Shown in pieces: positions 53,002 to 63,549 of a stretch of 64,000 bases of DNA. This DNA comes from Pteria penguin. Its lineage: Eukaryota; Mollusca; Bivalvia; Pterioida; Pteriidae. The stretch spans positions 56,669,739 through 56,733,738 of the forward strand of contig CM068584.1 of assembly GCA_035048485.1 (NCBI GenBank), written 5' to 3'. Both the position numbers and the translations under genes were made by a program. Within the stretch, counting starts at the first letter, position 1; each line of letters begins with the position of its first letter. The notes below the pieces were generated by a model that did not search any database, was not told the DNA's origin, and worked only from the letters and a program-made list of their open reading frames with translations.

Positions 53002-54113
53002 TGGCGGTTTATCATGGATGTACGTGTAGTGGTATGTTACCTATACACTACATCCGATTCACGAACGGCACGGGATGCGGAAAGTTGGGAGTTCAAAAGC
53101 GAAGGCAATACTTCAAAAGCATAACACCCCACGTGAAAGAAGAGTATGAGGAATGTATTAGTCTGGCTCTAGGGGGAGAAGTTGCTTTTTCACCTGGAGA
53201 TGGAATTGACATTATGACGGACGCTCGGCATGGTTGGCGAAAAATGCAAATGACACAAATGTAGTCGCGATTGGCGACAAAACACAACGTCATTCGGTGT
53301 GAGCATATGACAAAACGAGATGACCCTATATCGCAAAGGCACGAACTTCTGCGGACTCAGAGGATATATGAATCCGTGGCAGCTGAGGGTATATGGATGA
53401 AAACCCATACCCATGACAGAAATCTGTCAATAAATAAATTCGTCAGAGATGCACATGGTACCGTTAACCAGATCGATTTATGGCACGGGGTAAAATCGGT
53501 AAAGGCAGCAATGAAAAAAGTCTCAAGTGGTCCTTTATATTTGAGGAATAAAACTTGGTCGGTGCTTATACAGGATAAGGTCGAGCCTGTCGCCACACAT
53601 TGTCATTGAGCTGTCAAAAATTGCGAGGGTGACCCTGAGAAACTAAGACTGCTTCTCATCAATGTCTTAGATCATTACCAGAACAACCATGAGAGGTGTC
53701 ACAGATAATCGAGGTGTAAAAGGGATTCGAACTATGAATCATCCCGACAAGTTCTGGCTGATGACGTGTCGCGGAACCTTCTCCGAGGCGTAATAACTAA
53801 TTCGACATTATTTAAGAATGCCAGCGATTTCGTCTTGGGGAAAAATTCTTGCTATGTTGAAAGCTTCAACAATACAATTAATATGTTCCAAGACCAGCGG
53901 ATTTCGTTCACAGATGATGGGTATCGCGTGCGAGGTAAGTTGCAGTCTGTCACTGGAACGAAAATGTTGACCGCGAATATACGCCAGTTTGGAATCCGGA
54001 ACGCTCTAATGCCCCAAGAAGTTCCAAAGAAAAAAAGAACTACAAGGCACCAACCTACAGCTATAGACGTAGTATCTGGAGACGACAGATGGGCGAATTT
54101 TCTGAATAATTCT
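53002..54113 (+). pseudogene. DDE transposase of the two-gene element
   Basis: Start MAVYHGCTCSGMLPIHYIRF then TNGTGCGKLGVQKRRQYF. The catalytic series reads IDIMTDARHGWRK (first Asp), HNVIRCEHMTKRDDPISQRH, WMKTHTHDRNLSINKFVRD (second Asp), IDLWHGVKSVKAAMKKVSSG, VEPVATHCH, and SCYVESFNNTINMFQD (probable Glu). Two single-base deletions near 53245-53290 and two stops (near 53608 and 53708) inactivate it. I read it as an RNase-H-fold transposase by the D-D-E spacing; superfamily unassigned, with some likeness to Kolobok-type proteins. Confidence 0.6.
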
Positions 54114-54563
54114 TTTTTGGTGCTTTTTGAGATTTTACAATGAAATATACTTTTAACCTGTAATTAATTTTCAATAATTTGTAACCGTGCACCGCGTGAT
54201 ACGTAAAATTAGATTATAATTTTTCTACATGCATGGTATCTTTATATATAGTATTGTTGTTTATATGATAGGTTTTATAAATGATTGATATAAACATTTC
54301 CTTTGTCTGTTGATTGATTATTTATTTTTATTTATCATGATTATGTCAGTCCCTAGTCCACAAATGCTGTATGTAACTCTTTGCACTTATACCGAAGCTG
54401 TGGTACTATCTCATCGTATGTTTACAATCCGATGCTCAGTAACAGCACGTGCGCTAAAACACATGGTGTCTATTCTTATCTGCAGCAGAGCCGCCCATCA
54501 CCATTACGGCTTAATTGCTGTAGGGGTGTAAAATAAGTAGGTCAGAACCCGGTCTTTAACATT
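54114..54563. other. Spacer, no gene seen
   Basis: No motif-bearing frame and no repeat. Confidence 0.3.
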
Positions 54564-55540
54564 GTGCCGGAACAAGCGAGTGGTAATGGCAATTGCCTTT
54601 TCAATTCAGTTTCCATACACTTATCCGGAAATGAATCACTAGCTAAAGAATTAAGAGTAAGAACGGCAATACAGCTTTGTATGAACAGGGCATACTGTGT
54701 AGAGAGTAATGCTCAGAAGGGATTCGAATGGTGCTCTGGTGGGATTGACGAGGAAATTGAAGGCTGTCCTGTTGATCGTAATTTCAGCTCCATTTGAGGG
54801 GTGCACGCACTTAGTAGCGTTGTGAATGCTCCTATTAGGTCGATTTACCCTATGGTCAATGGTGCAATGGATGAACACATTCGCATTTTAAATACATCTT
54901 TGACCCCTCGCCCCTCCTCGGAAACCCCCAGTAGGGAAAGCCGTATGCTCTTGTGGAGCGGTCCCATGGTATGTAAAGGTAAATTGTGGAAACCTAATCA
55001 CTTTTGCCCCATCGTGCCCTCAAACACCATCGAACCCATGGTAATTTCCGTTAACGATGAAGATCAGCCCCCCCCCCCTCAGTAAGCCTGTCGCGCCACC
55101 TAGGTTACAACAAGTCAAGCCAGTACGTCCCAGAGCTCCTTCGAGTCCAACTTGTGAACACCCCTTCCCCAGCGCATGTGCATGGTGACCTCAGTTCACT
55201 AGAAGAGGAACCCCTGAACACTAGTGCCCCTCCCTTCCCCTCAGCTCCCGACAGTTTCCCTGACTCGCCAATATCTGTAGTGGACCCTATTTCCCCACTC
55301 CTCTCACATTTGGAGAAGGACATTAATGAAGACGGGGACGTATCTTGCACACTTATAGAACCACCTAGTTCCCCTAATTGGGAACTCAAAGAGGGTCTTG
55401 GTGAAATTGTAGAGACTATTGAGGACGAAAGAGAGTTCGCTGTCAATATGGCCGCGTTGGGTACTTTAAGTGGGAAATTTTTAGACACCACTTCAACACT
55501 TGAAATTTTAAAAAAAATTCGCAAACTTAAAAGGCTCTGA
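54564..55540 (+). pseudogene. OTU-type cysteine protease ORF with proline-rich tail
   Basis: PEQASGNGNCLFNSVSIHLS is the OTU active-site block (usually GDGNCLF, here GNGNCLF, so the Asp is replaced). LRVRTAIQLCMN, SVVNAPIRSIYPMVNG and KLWKPNHFCPIVP (candidate His) follow. A run of C's at 55067-55078 shifts the frame, after which SLSRHLGYNKSSQYVPELLR continues in the frame of the ORF at 55154-55540 (proline- and acid-rich). One stop at about 54797. OTU domains accompany some MULE-type elements, and the MULE transposase lies directly downstream, so this is probably its accessory gene. Confidence 0.55.
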
Positions 55541-55649
55541 ATGACATCCCCAATGGGACCAAAAATAACGTGTACTTTTCACTTAAAAATAAATCGAATC
55601 AAGATAAAAAGACAGTAAACTAAGTTTATTTGAAGATGATTGCGGGATA

Positions 55650-57173
55650 TTGGATTCGAACTCCGGGACCTCCCCTACTTACCATTTCCTTATTGTCCCT
55701 GATGGAAAATATAAAACTATATTTTTAAGGAAGGGTGAATACTTCTTTCAACGGAAGAAAAACCAAAAAATTATTTATGACAACATAACTCCCCAGCCTG
55801 AATGTTCTCAAATATTATTTCTTCATAGGTATTATGTGCGCCTTAAAAAAGACAAAAATTACAAAAAGAGGGTCTACTGGATAGACGGTACAGGAAACGC
55901 CCTAGTTGAATATCTTGGGTCTTTCCCTGGTTTTTCAACACACGGAAATGCTAAGCATAAAACACATGAATATATCAGAACGGCCCCCAAAACGATGTCC
56001 GAAATAGGTAAATTACTAAAATCACATAAACCTAGCGTGGTATACAATAAGCTAATGGTAAACAAAGACGAGTTCTCTTGTCCCGCAGGTAAGAAACAAG
56101 TTTATAATAAACAATACAGGGAAAAGAAAAGGAAAAATCCGTCCTTAAATTACAGGTAGAATCTCTCAGATCACCTTACAAACATTTAAAATTTAGTCGC
56201 TAAAGGGGAAACAAACGTTAGATGTATAATCAGGGAAAAAGGAAAAGCCGCGTGTATAATCATTTATAATGACGAACAGTTGCTAGACTTGAACACTTTT
56301 TTATGTGAAATGCACGTTACACCAACGGTATATAAGCAATTATCTGTGGACGCGAAACCACTAAAGACCATCCAATATTTCGGGCCCGTTTTTATCTATG
56401 ACAATAGTGGAACTGAGACTTATTCCACTTTTTTCAATCACATTCGAAGTAAACTGGGTGATACAGACTTACGCAAACTCGTGATAGGTAGTGATGGGGA
56501 GGGGGGACGATAGTCAATGCAATTGTTAGGTCCTTCCCCAATGCAGTACACGTGCTCTGCTCGTAACACTTGCGGAAAAACACGGTGGAGCATCTAAAAC
56601 ACGAGGCGATTGATAAAGAGACCGAGAGAATCTTATATCGAAGATTTATGGTGACAATGGCCTTATAAATGCAGATGATACGGCCTGCTTCGAGGAAGTG
56701 GTAGGTGATACTACGGATGATTGTGAAAATTTATCCAGCAAATTCAAATCGTACTTTGTTAATAATTTAAAAACTAAAATTAAGCAGAAAATTTATGACC
56801 CAAAAGCAGCAGGTAAATTGGAAAAGAACTGGACTAACAATAATTGTGAGTCCGCCAACCATATTTTAAAAACCATGGTAAATTGGAAGGCAAAACCATT
56901 ATAAGATTTAGTCAATGTATTAGACGATCATGTTGAGGCCAACTTTAAGGACTTGCGGAGAGCGCTGTACGGAGCTGGCGAGTTCCGTCTCGCCCCCTCT
57001 CATGCCCATTTCTATGTTACTCGCAGCGCATGGGCATCTAAGCAGTCCAATGAGAGAACCCGATGTTACCACCGATTCAGAAACTATAATTTTAGCAAAC
57101 GCGGTCTTATAACGTCCACGGATGGACAACGAATTATAGTTGCCCCTACATCCCATGGCAGAAAACCTGGGTA
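55650..57173 (+). pseudogene. MULE-type transposase, several breaks
   Basis: N-terminal part (55650-56159, intact): HRYYVRLKKDKNYKKRVYWI, VEYLGSFPGFSTHGNAKHKT, PSVVYNKLMV. After stops: LDLNTFLCEMHVTPTVYKQL, TIQYFGPVFIYDNSGTETY, LVIGSDGEGG (second Asp), HVLCS-stop-HLRKN (the C-x2-H step typical of MULEs) and NNCESANHILKTMVNWK (Glu), then FKDLRRALYGAGEFRLAP. The D…D…CxxH…E order fits Mutator-like transposases. At least four frame breaks. A truncated second copy is at 47230-47615. Confidence 0.65.
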
Positions 57174-57405
57174 AAGAAAGAGAAAAGTAAATGCTAAGAC
57201 ATCAATTCCCAAGAAACCGAAAGTATAAAATCGTAGCTTGCAAATCCATTCAGTCTACATTCAGTATCAATACAGTAAATACTACACATTTGTTAAAATA
57301 TATTCTATTACAGAAGATGGCTTGACAATTGCATTAATATTCATTGTAAATTTGCTCCATTAACTCTTATACTTATGTGCAATAAATTATCATATATATT
57401 CACTT

Positions 57406-57550
57406 AAAATGGTAACTGCACAGCCCGTGTGTGGGCCAAGCTTTATGTACACTTAAAAATGGTAACTGCACAGCCCGTGTGTGAGCTTAGCTTTATGTAC
57501 ACTTACAGATGCTAACTGCAGAGCCCGTTTGTGGGCTAACTTTATCTTCA
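57406..57550. repeat. Three tandem ~62-bp units
   Basis: TACACTTAAAAATGGTAACT with GCACAGCCCGTGTGTGGG and CTTTATGT recurs at about 57400, 57449 and 57500 with increasing divergence. It lies just 3' of the MULE transposase, where subterminal repeats would be expected. Confidence 0.75.
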
Positions 57551-58114
57551 CATGAAAATGCATGGTTCCCTTATATCCTCTCATAAGCCAAGAGCCCGAA
57601 TTGATCTGTTATTGTTACATGTAAATATATGTATATATGTTCATTATTTGGTTTAAACATTATTTATCGAGACTAAAACAAGAAATATCGATTTACAGAC
57701 TAAGAAAAATTAGGATCAAGGAACAAGTATAGAATACTTATGTTCATTATTTAACACATAGCATGATATGTACATAAAAATAATTAAGACAGACGAACAG
57801 ACAGAGAGACCGACATAAGAGAAAGTGTATGGAATTTCAAAAATGTTACCTTTATTCAAATAAATGTATAATTTATTACCACTGGTCCATTCTTTGGGTA
57901 TTGGTGGCTATTATTCAAAGACGGGACAAATTAGTCATTTCTTTGGAACTAGCTAACTAGCCGATTTTTCATTCAATTGTTTGGAACTACCCGATTGTTT
58001 AAAACAATCCCCATTTAATCCCCAGCAGTCCTTACCTGTCTGAAACAAACCCAGGCGTGTGGCTGGAGGTAGACGTTGCCAGTCTCGCCCATATTAATAT
58101 GTCTTATTTTTTAG
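57551..58114. other. Spacer, no gene seen
   Basis: AT-rich. No feature beyond a short inverted likeness around CCGATT at 57960-57990. Confidence 0.3.
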
Positions 58115-58590
58115 GGTATGGCAACTCCATTATGTTAAGCTTTTTTATTTCTTTTTCAGGGTATTACAACTCCATTATTGTGTTATTTCAACATTTCAGG
58201 TTTCTTATTTCTTTTTCAGGGTATTACAACTCCATTCTTATTTCAACATTTCAGGTTTTTTTATTTCCTTTTCAGGGTATTACAACTCCATTATTGTGTT
58301 ATTTCAACATTTCAGGTTTCTTATTTCTTTTTCAGGGTATTACAACTCCATTCTTGTGTTATTTCAACATTTCAGGTTTCTTATTTCTTTTTCAGGGTAT
58401 TACAACTCCATTCTTGTGTTATTTCAACATTTCAGGTTTTCTATTTCTTTTTCAGGGTATTACAACTCCATTCTTGTGTTATTTCAACATTTCAGGTTTT
58501 CTATTTCCTTTTCAGGGTATTACAACTCCATTCTTGTGTTATTTCAACATTTCAGGTTTTTTATTTCTTTTTCAGGGTATTACAACAGAA
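58115..58590 (+). repeat. 60-bp minisatellite, seven full units
   Basis: Units start GGTATTACAACTCCATTCTT and end TTATTTCTTTTTCAG at 58160, 58220 (56 bp), 58276, 58336, 58396, 58456 and 58516, with partial units at both ends. Copies are 93-100% alike. Each ends in a pyrimidine-rich tract plus CAG, a good 3' splice-site match, and contains a second ATTTCAG. The 60-bp period keeps all three frames open (20-residue repeats), so long frames here are repeat artefacts unless transcripts show otherwise. Confidence 0.95.
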
Positions 58591-58639
58591 AGCCTTTAAT
58601 CGTTATTTCAGCCTTCCTGTGTGCAGTCAAATTTCTTAT

Positions 58640-58868
58640 TTATAAATCTTATTTATTTATCTAATTTAATCATTCCCATCTTTGTTAAATATTAATTAGA
58701 TTAGAACTTAAATTATTTCTATTTCATTGACATTATTTTCCCCTTTCATCATAAATCTTATTTATTTATCTTATTTAAGCATCTCCATGTTTGTTAAATA
58801 TTAATTAATTAGACTAGAACTTAAATTATTTCTATTTTATTGACATTATTTTCCCCTTTCATCATATA
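58640..58868. repeat. Tandem duplication of a ~113-bp AT-rich block
   Basis: AAATCTTATTTATTTATCT…GTTAAATATTAATTA…TTCCCCTTTCATCATA is present twice (from about 58642 and 58753) with a few substitutions. Confidence 0.85.
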
Positions 58869-60062
58869 TTCCATTCATTCATTGGCATAATTTTTTTAAT
58901 TTATAAAATTATTAATTAAATATACAACGCATATTATTAATATTTACAAGTAACATTATTATTAATAATCTTCTGTTTTTTATTTGGCTCTTGAAGAGGT
59001 GGCCTCCCCTTCGCAAGAGCTGGAAACGCTGTCATTAAAACAGACACAATTAGATGTATAATACTGTTATTGATTGTCAAATGTACTCAAAAACATTTAT
59101 TTTACTATTGCCAATATAAAAATAATAATCGAAACATACTCGGTTATGAAGATGTAGAAAATTCTACTTTACATATCATTAATTGTGTCCATTTTAGAAA
59201 CAGCGGCGAACAACCTCTTAATTTCTTTTGTTTTGTTTTCTTCAATTTATTATTATGTTATTTATGAAACAATAAACACAAATTTGATAATAATTCTTTA
59301 TTTTCGGCTATCTATATATCACTTGTAATGAATAATAAGTCATACTCCCTATAATACTATAAAGATACTTTATATGCATTAAACATAGCCATACATGGGT
59401 ATATGAAATAAAAACATGACAATATTGTATTGTATGTATGACTGTATGTATTACTGTATTGTATCGTATGTATAACTGCATCTTCAGTTTTTACTATCTT
59501 CATCTTGACTTCTATTTCAAACCTGTAAATACAATAACAGTAAATTATTTTCATAAATAAGAGAACTGAATGTCAACAATCAAGTCTCACTTAACCTATA
59601 CAGAGGTCCCGCCCCCTTTCCTCCTAGTGTCAATAATCTCTCTTATGTAGTGATATAAATGTATTGTAAGTTTAGAAAACATTAGAAATGAAGGATATAT
59701 ACCTAAGAAAAGAATAAAAATAGCCAAGACATTATTCTCATATCAATATAATCCCTAGCTTTACTTAACATGCTTTATTAGCATGCCCCCCCCCCCCCCC
59801 CCCCGAGAAATGGGTAATAGAGGCGTTTCAGTTTGATCATTATACATATCAATATTAACTACTTGCCTATTGATCAATATCATCTTGTGGTTATATTCAT
59901 AATAAGATTATGTCATGCAATGCATAACATTTAAGGCAAATAAATATCTTATTTACATTTTTCCCCAATAAAGCTCCCTAAAATTTGCAAAACATTCACT
60001 TTCTATCATTTTCCACTACATATATGCTATAGAGTTCTATTACAAGTGTTGAAGCTGTGGTC
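58869..60062. other. Right-hand part of the 12.7-kb segment, no firm gene
   Basis: Contains the inner repeat partner (58985-59035), a poly(C) run of about 18 at 59786-59803, and weak likeness of 59520-59480 (inverted) to 47940-48000 around an acceptor-like GCAGGTTT. Frames at 59070-59267 and 59357-59554 lack motifs. Confidence 0.4.
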
Positions 60063-60309
60063 TATGGTCATATATTCCCGATTCATACCACTAAGAAACT
60101 AGAGTTATCTCTCTTTACGCCGCGGCGCAAACGGAGGAAATTCCAACTATTACTGCAACTTCCCGGAATGCGTTTTTATTGTATAAAAATTCTTGTAATA
60201 TCTGTAACCAACGTTACTCGATCCATATCTGCAAAAAAATTATAAAAAAACTGGTCAATCCGGTAACTTTTTTGGTCAATCCGGTAATTCCGCAGTCAAC
60301 CCGGTAAGT
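60063..60309 (-). repeat. Right arm of the 12.7-kb inverted repeat
   Basis: Inverted copy of the left arm, ending TCAACCCGGTAAGTAGTATAACC. It holds two GGTCAATCCGGTAA motifs in tandem. The flanking base sequence beyond 60309 does not repeat the sequence left of 47620. Confidence 0.8.
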
Positions 60310-60315
60310 AGTATA

Positions 60316-60709
60316 ACCCGCCGACAATCAGTCACATACCGTTGGATTGTTTGATGACATTTCAGAATGCTCGATACCGGATGCGTCTTATGACTTTGTT
60401 GACAATATTTTGGGAGACCTCGCCGAGGAGAAAGAAGACACAGATGCGAGTTATGATGAACTCTGTGATGATAGCCAGTCAATGAATGTGCCGGACATTA
60501 TAGATATAAATGACAGTGACACCTGCGATAACCCCCAGAATGAAACAAATGAACCAGGGTCACGAATTGTAGCGACAGAAATCCGTACGATAGTGCTGAT
60601 AATGAGAAGTAAGAAAACTGTTTACACAAACGGACAGATTGAAACAGAAAGGGATACGGAGATCGCGCATTCCCATGCCGTTGACCCCGAAGGCATCGAT
60701 ATCATGTAA
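60316..60709 (+). CDS. Uncharacterised acidic ORF
   Basis: An open frame through the right flank of the arm: DNQSHTVGLFDDISECSIPD, DNILGDLAEEKEDTDASYDE, then a short basic region and a C-terminus rich in T, E and D (ETERDTEIAHSHAVDPEGID). It is strongly acidic. The frame is open into the terminal repeat, so the true start may have been removed by the insertion. No domain recognised. Confidence 0.4.
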
Positions 60710-60738
60710 ACAGCAATAGATATCTTAAACGAAGTACC

Positions 60739-61012
60739 TAAGCCGGCGTGGCCTAGTGGTATCGCGTCGGACTCCTGATCGGGAGGCCGGGGTTCGAGTC
60801 CCGCTCTGGTCATGCCGGTGTCATGTCTTTCGGATGAGACAGTAAAAACCGAGGCCCCGTGTCGTGGTATGCATGGCACGTTAAAGATCCCTCACTGCTT
60901 CGGGTGGGTCCGTTGCAAAGGTCAAAATTTGTATGCCCCGCATCAGGCAGATGCCGTCACCATATACGTGAAATATTCGTGGTGTGACGTAAAACAAAAA
61001 TCAATCAATCAA
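60739..61012 (+). repeat. tRNA-headed SINE, copy 4 (most complete)
   Basis: A box GTGGCCTAGTGG, B box GGGTTCGAGTCCC, body with GTTAAAGATCCCTCACTGC, tail (ATCA)n. A 13-bp target duplication, TAAACGAAGTACC, flanks it at 60726-60738 and 61013-61025. The best reference for the family in this window. Confidence 0.93.
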
Positions 61013-61025
61013 TAAACGAAGTACC

Positions 61026-61599
61026 CGAGCATTTTCGCGCCAGAAAAGTGCGGATAGTGGAGCAGAGTGTCGAATAGTGACTATGGTAAATATTTCATGA
61101 ATGGACGTGAATTTGTGTAACATTTGTTGTATAGAACAGTGGTGCTGTGCCTACTTTATGTCGTGTCATATTGTATAATTCCATGTAAATAAGAAGAGAA
61201 AATTCACAGAATCTCAGAAAAAACGACAACGGAAAACACAACAGGAAATCCGCTATAAAAATTAAATACAGAGAACCGAAAACAAATAGGACCATTACTC
61301 GACCAAAACATACCCAACCTGACAATAATGTAGAGGAGAATCAAAACTTATATCATGAAGCCCCGAAATTTTTACAAAAGAAAGAATCATACACCAGCAT
61401 CATAGGACGCAATGTTGAAAACTCGAGATGGGAACAGAAAGGACAAGTAGTGAACAATTCAGAGAGACGTTTAGAAGGACATACACAAACTTATATAGGT
61501 CAAAACTACAAAAAAAAAAACCCTTTTAACACCCATTCTCAAAGACGAATGGTAAATAGAAATTATTTTTTAGACCAAAATACAAACTTAAAATACCCA
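61026..61599 (+). other. Upstream part of the Penelope-like element
   Basis: A- and K-codon-rich sequence with short frames broken by stops. Composition matches the N-terminal region of the RT ORF that follows, so it is probably its decayed 5' part. Confidence 0.35.
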
Positions 61600-63549
61600 C
61601 CATAAGGGAAATTAAACCAAAAGTTCTAAATTTATCGTCTGAAAATTTAAATAAAGATCAAATTTCAGTCCTTAAATTGGGGCTTAAATTTACCCCCACT
61701 CCAAATTCAAATATTTCAAAATTAAAAAATGACTTACGGGAATTTGAGAGAAAATTTCGTTTATTAGAATTATACCATGACAAAGACAACAATGATGAGT
61801 CTTTCGTGAAAAATAAATCAAAATATATATCAGAAAAGGGTAGAAATAAATCCTTAGATAAATATTTTGACATTTTATGGAAAACAAATTTCTCAGATAT
61901 AAAGCAAGTTCCAAATAATTTATCGTACAAACAACGTTTTGCTTTAAAGGAAATTCAAAATAACAAGAATATTATAATCAAAGAAGCAGATAGAGGAAGT
62001 GCTGTAGTAATAATGGATAAAAACTACTATCAGAAAAAAAAATAGAAGAAATGCTAAATGACCCTATCAATTACTAACTGATAGAATCAAACATCGACAC
62101 TGATAGAATCAAACATCGACAAACACATCCTAAGTCAAATAGACAAACTGTGCAATAAATACAGTAACATTTTAACTAAAAATGAGATAGATTATTTAAC
62201 AGTCTTCCAATCAAAAACCAGTAATGTTTACGGATTACCAAAAATACACAAATCAAATCATATAAAACATGCAATATACCAACAACAGTCTGATTATATT
62301 GAAATAATTAATCCTTCCGATTTAAAATTTAGACCTATAATTGCTGGACCATCCTGCCCTACTCACAGACTGAGCAATTTAATAGATATATTATTACAAT
62401 CATTTTTAAAAGAAATAAAAAGCTACGTAAGAGACGACACAGACTTCCTTAATAAGATTCCACCAACAGTTGACCCTAATATCTCATTAACAACTTTTGA
62501 CATAACAAGTCTTTATTCAAATATACCACACGAATTCGGTAAAGAAGCAATTAGCTATTGGATAAAATTACATCCTAAATTATTACACCAACGCTTTAAC
62601 GAAAACTTTATCATAGAATCCATAGACTTAATTCTTAACAATAATACATTCCAATTCAATAATAAGCAATATAAACAAATCTTAGGTACTGCCGTGGGAA
62701 CTAAAATGGCACCTACTTATGCTACACTTACTTTAGGATATTTGGAACAAAGTTTATACAATAAAGTTAAACAAACCTTCAGTGAAAATGTAGCTAAATC
62801 ATTTGAAACATTGTGGAGGCGGTATCTTGATGACTGTATAATATTTTGGAACCAATCATGGGGTAAAATAGAAGATTTACATAATATATTACAAGACTTA
62901 CATCCTTATATAAAATTCACAGTGGAAACAAATGTGAAAGAACTACCCTTTTTAGATATAATGATTAAAAAAGATGGTAATAAAATTATCACACATATTT
63001 ATCGCAAACCAACCGATACGCAACAATATTAACACTTTAAGAATCATCATCCTAAATCTTGTATAAAATAAATACCATACACTCTTGCAAGACGTATATG
63101 CACAATAATTAAACCGTCTGAATTAAGAACATCTAGATTAAAAGAATAACGTAGTTCTCTAATACATCGCGGATATCCCATAGCATTAATAATTAAGGGA
63201 TTCGAAATGGCCGAAGCCATACCGATATCTTTTCTACGACAAACTAAAATGAAAGACTCTAAAAATTCATTAGCATTTGTTTCAATACACAATAAACGAA
63301 ATCCAGAAATCTTTAATCAAGCATTTAAACATTTGGAATATTTCAGAACAGACGAAAAGATGAACAAAATTCTAAATAAGATACAAATTATCAAAAGCAA
63401 GAGACAACCAAAAAATCTTAAACAATTAATTACATCTGCCAAATCAAATTTTAATACTGAGGAATCGAAAAATTTAGGTGTAGCAAAATGCAAAAATGAA
63501 AAATGTAAGGTTTGTGATATAATTATGGAAGGAAATGTGTATAATTTCA
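61600..63549 (+). pseudogene. Penelope-like element reverse transcriptase, truncated at the 3' end
   Basis: Pieces in order: LKLGLKFTPTPNSNISKLKN, NNKNIIIKEADRGSAVVIMD, VYGLPKIHKSN, KFRPIIAGPSCPTHRLSN, LTTFDITSLYSNIPHEFGKE (motif A Asp), GTAVGTKMAPTYATLTLGYL, ETLWRRYLDDCIIFWNQSWG (YLDD), LPFLDIMIKKDGNKIITHIY, KPTDTQQY, and a Cys motif CKNEKCKVCDIIMEG. These follow PLE reverse transcriptases. A 22-bp tandem duplication at about 62078-62121 and stops near 63030 and 63068 break the frame. The GIY-YIG endonuclease that would follow the Cys motif is absent, because a dispersed repeat starts at about 63547. Confidence 0.85.

Larger units (their letters stand above)
47632..60309. mobile_element. Candidate 12.7-kb composite element bounded by ~240-bp inverted repeats
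   Basis: 47620-47868 and 60063-60309 are inverted copies, both carrying tandem TTACCGGATTGACC motifs at the outer end, GATATGGATCGAGT, and GGAATGCG…GTTTGCGCCGCG. A further inverted match, CGTTTCCAGCTCTTGC with GGAGGCCACC, pairs 48206-48256 with 58985-59035. No target duplication is visible, so the two arms could be separate copies of a repeat or one very large element. Contents: Tpt1-like pseudogene, LINE end, PHD fragment, two-gene DDE element, OTU-MULE cluster and tandem repeats. A MULE would be the natural owner of such arms. Confidence 0.45.

Noticed and set aside
58160..58575. CRISPR-like regular repeats
   Set aside because: The whole 60-bp unit is repeated with no unique spacers; eukaryotic minisatellite.
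58057..58664. Three overlapping 120-180-codon repetitive frames
   Set aside because: A 60-bp stop-free minisatellite keeps all frames open; no independent coding evidence.
47611..60318. Target-site duplication for the 12.7-kb segment
   Set aside because: The 9-10 bases outside each arm (TTTTGAAC side and CGCCGACA side) do not match.
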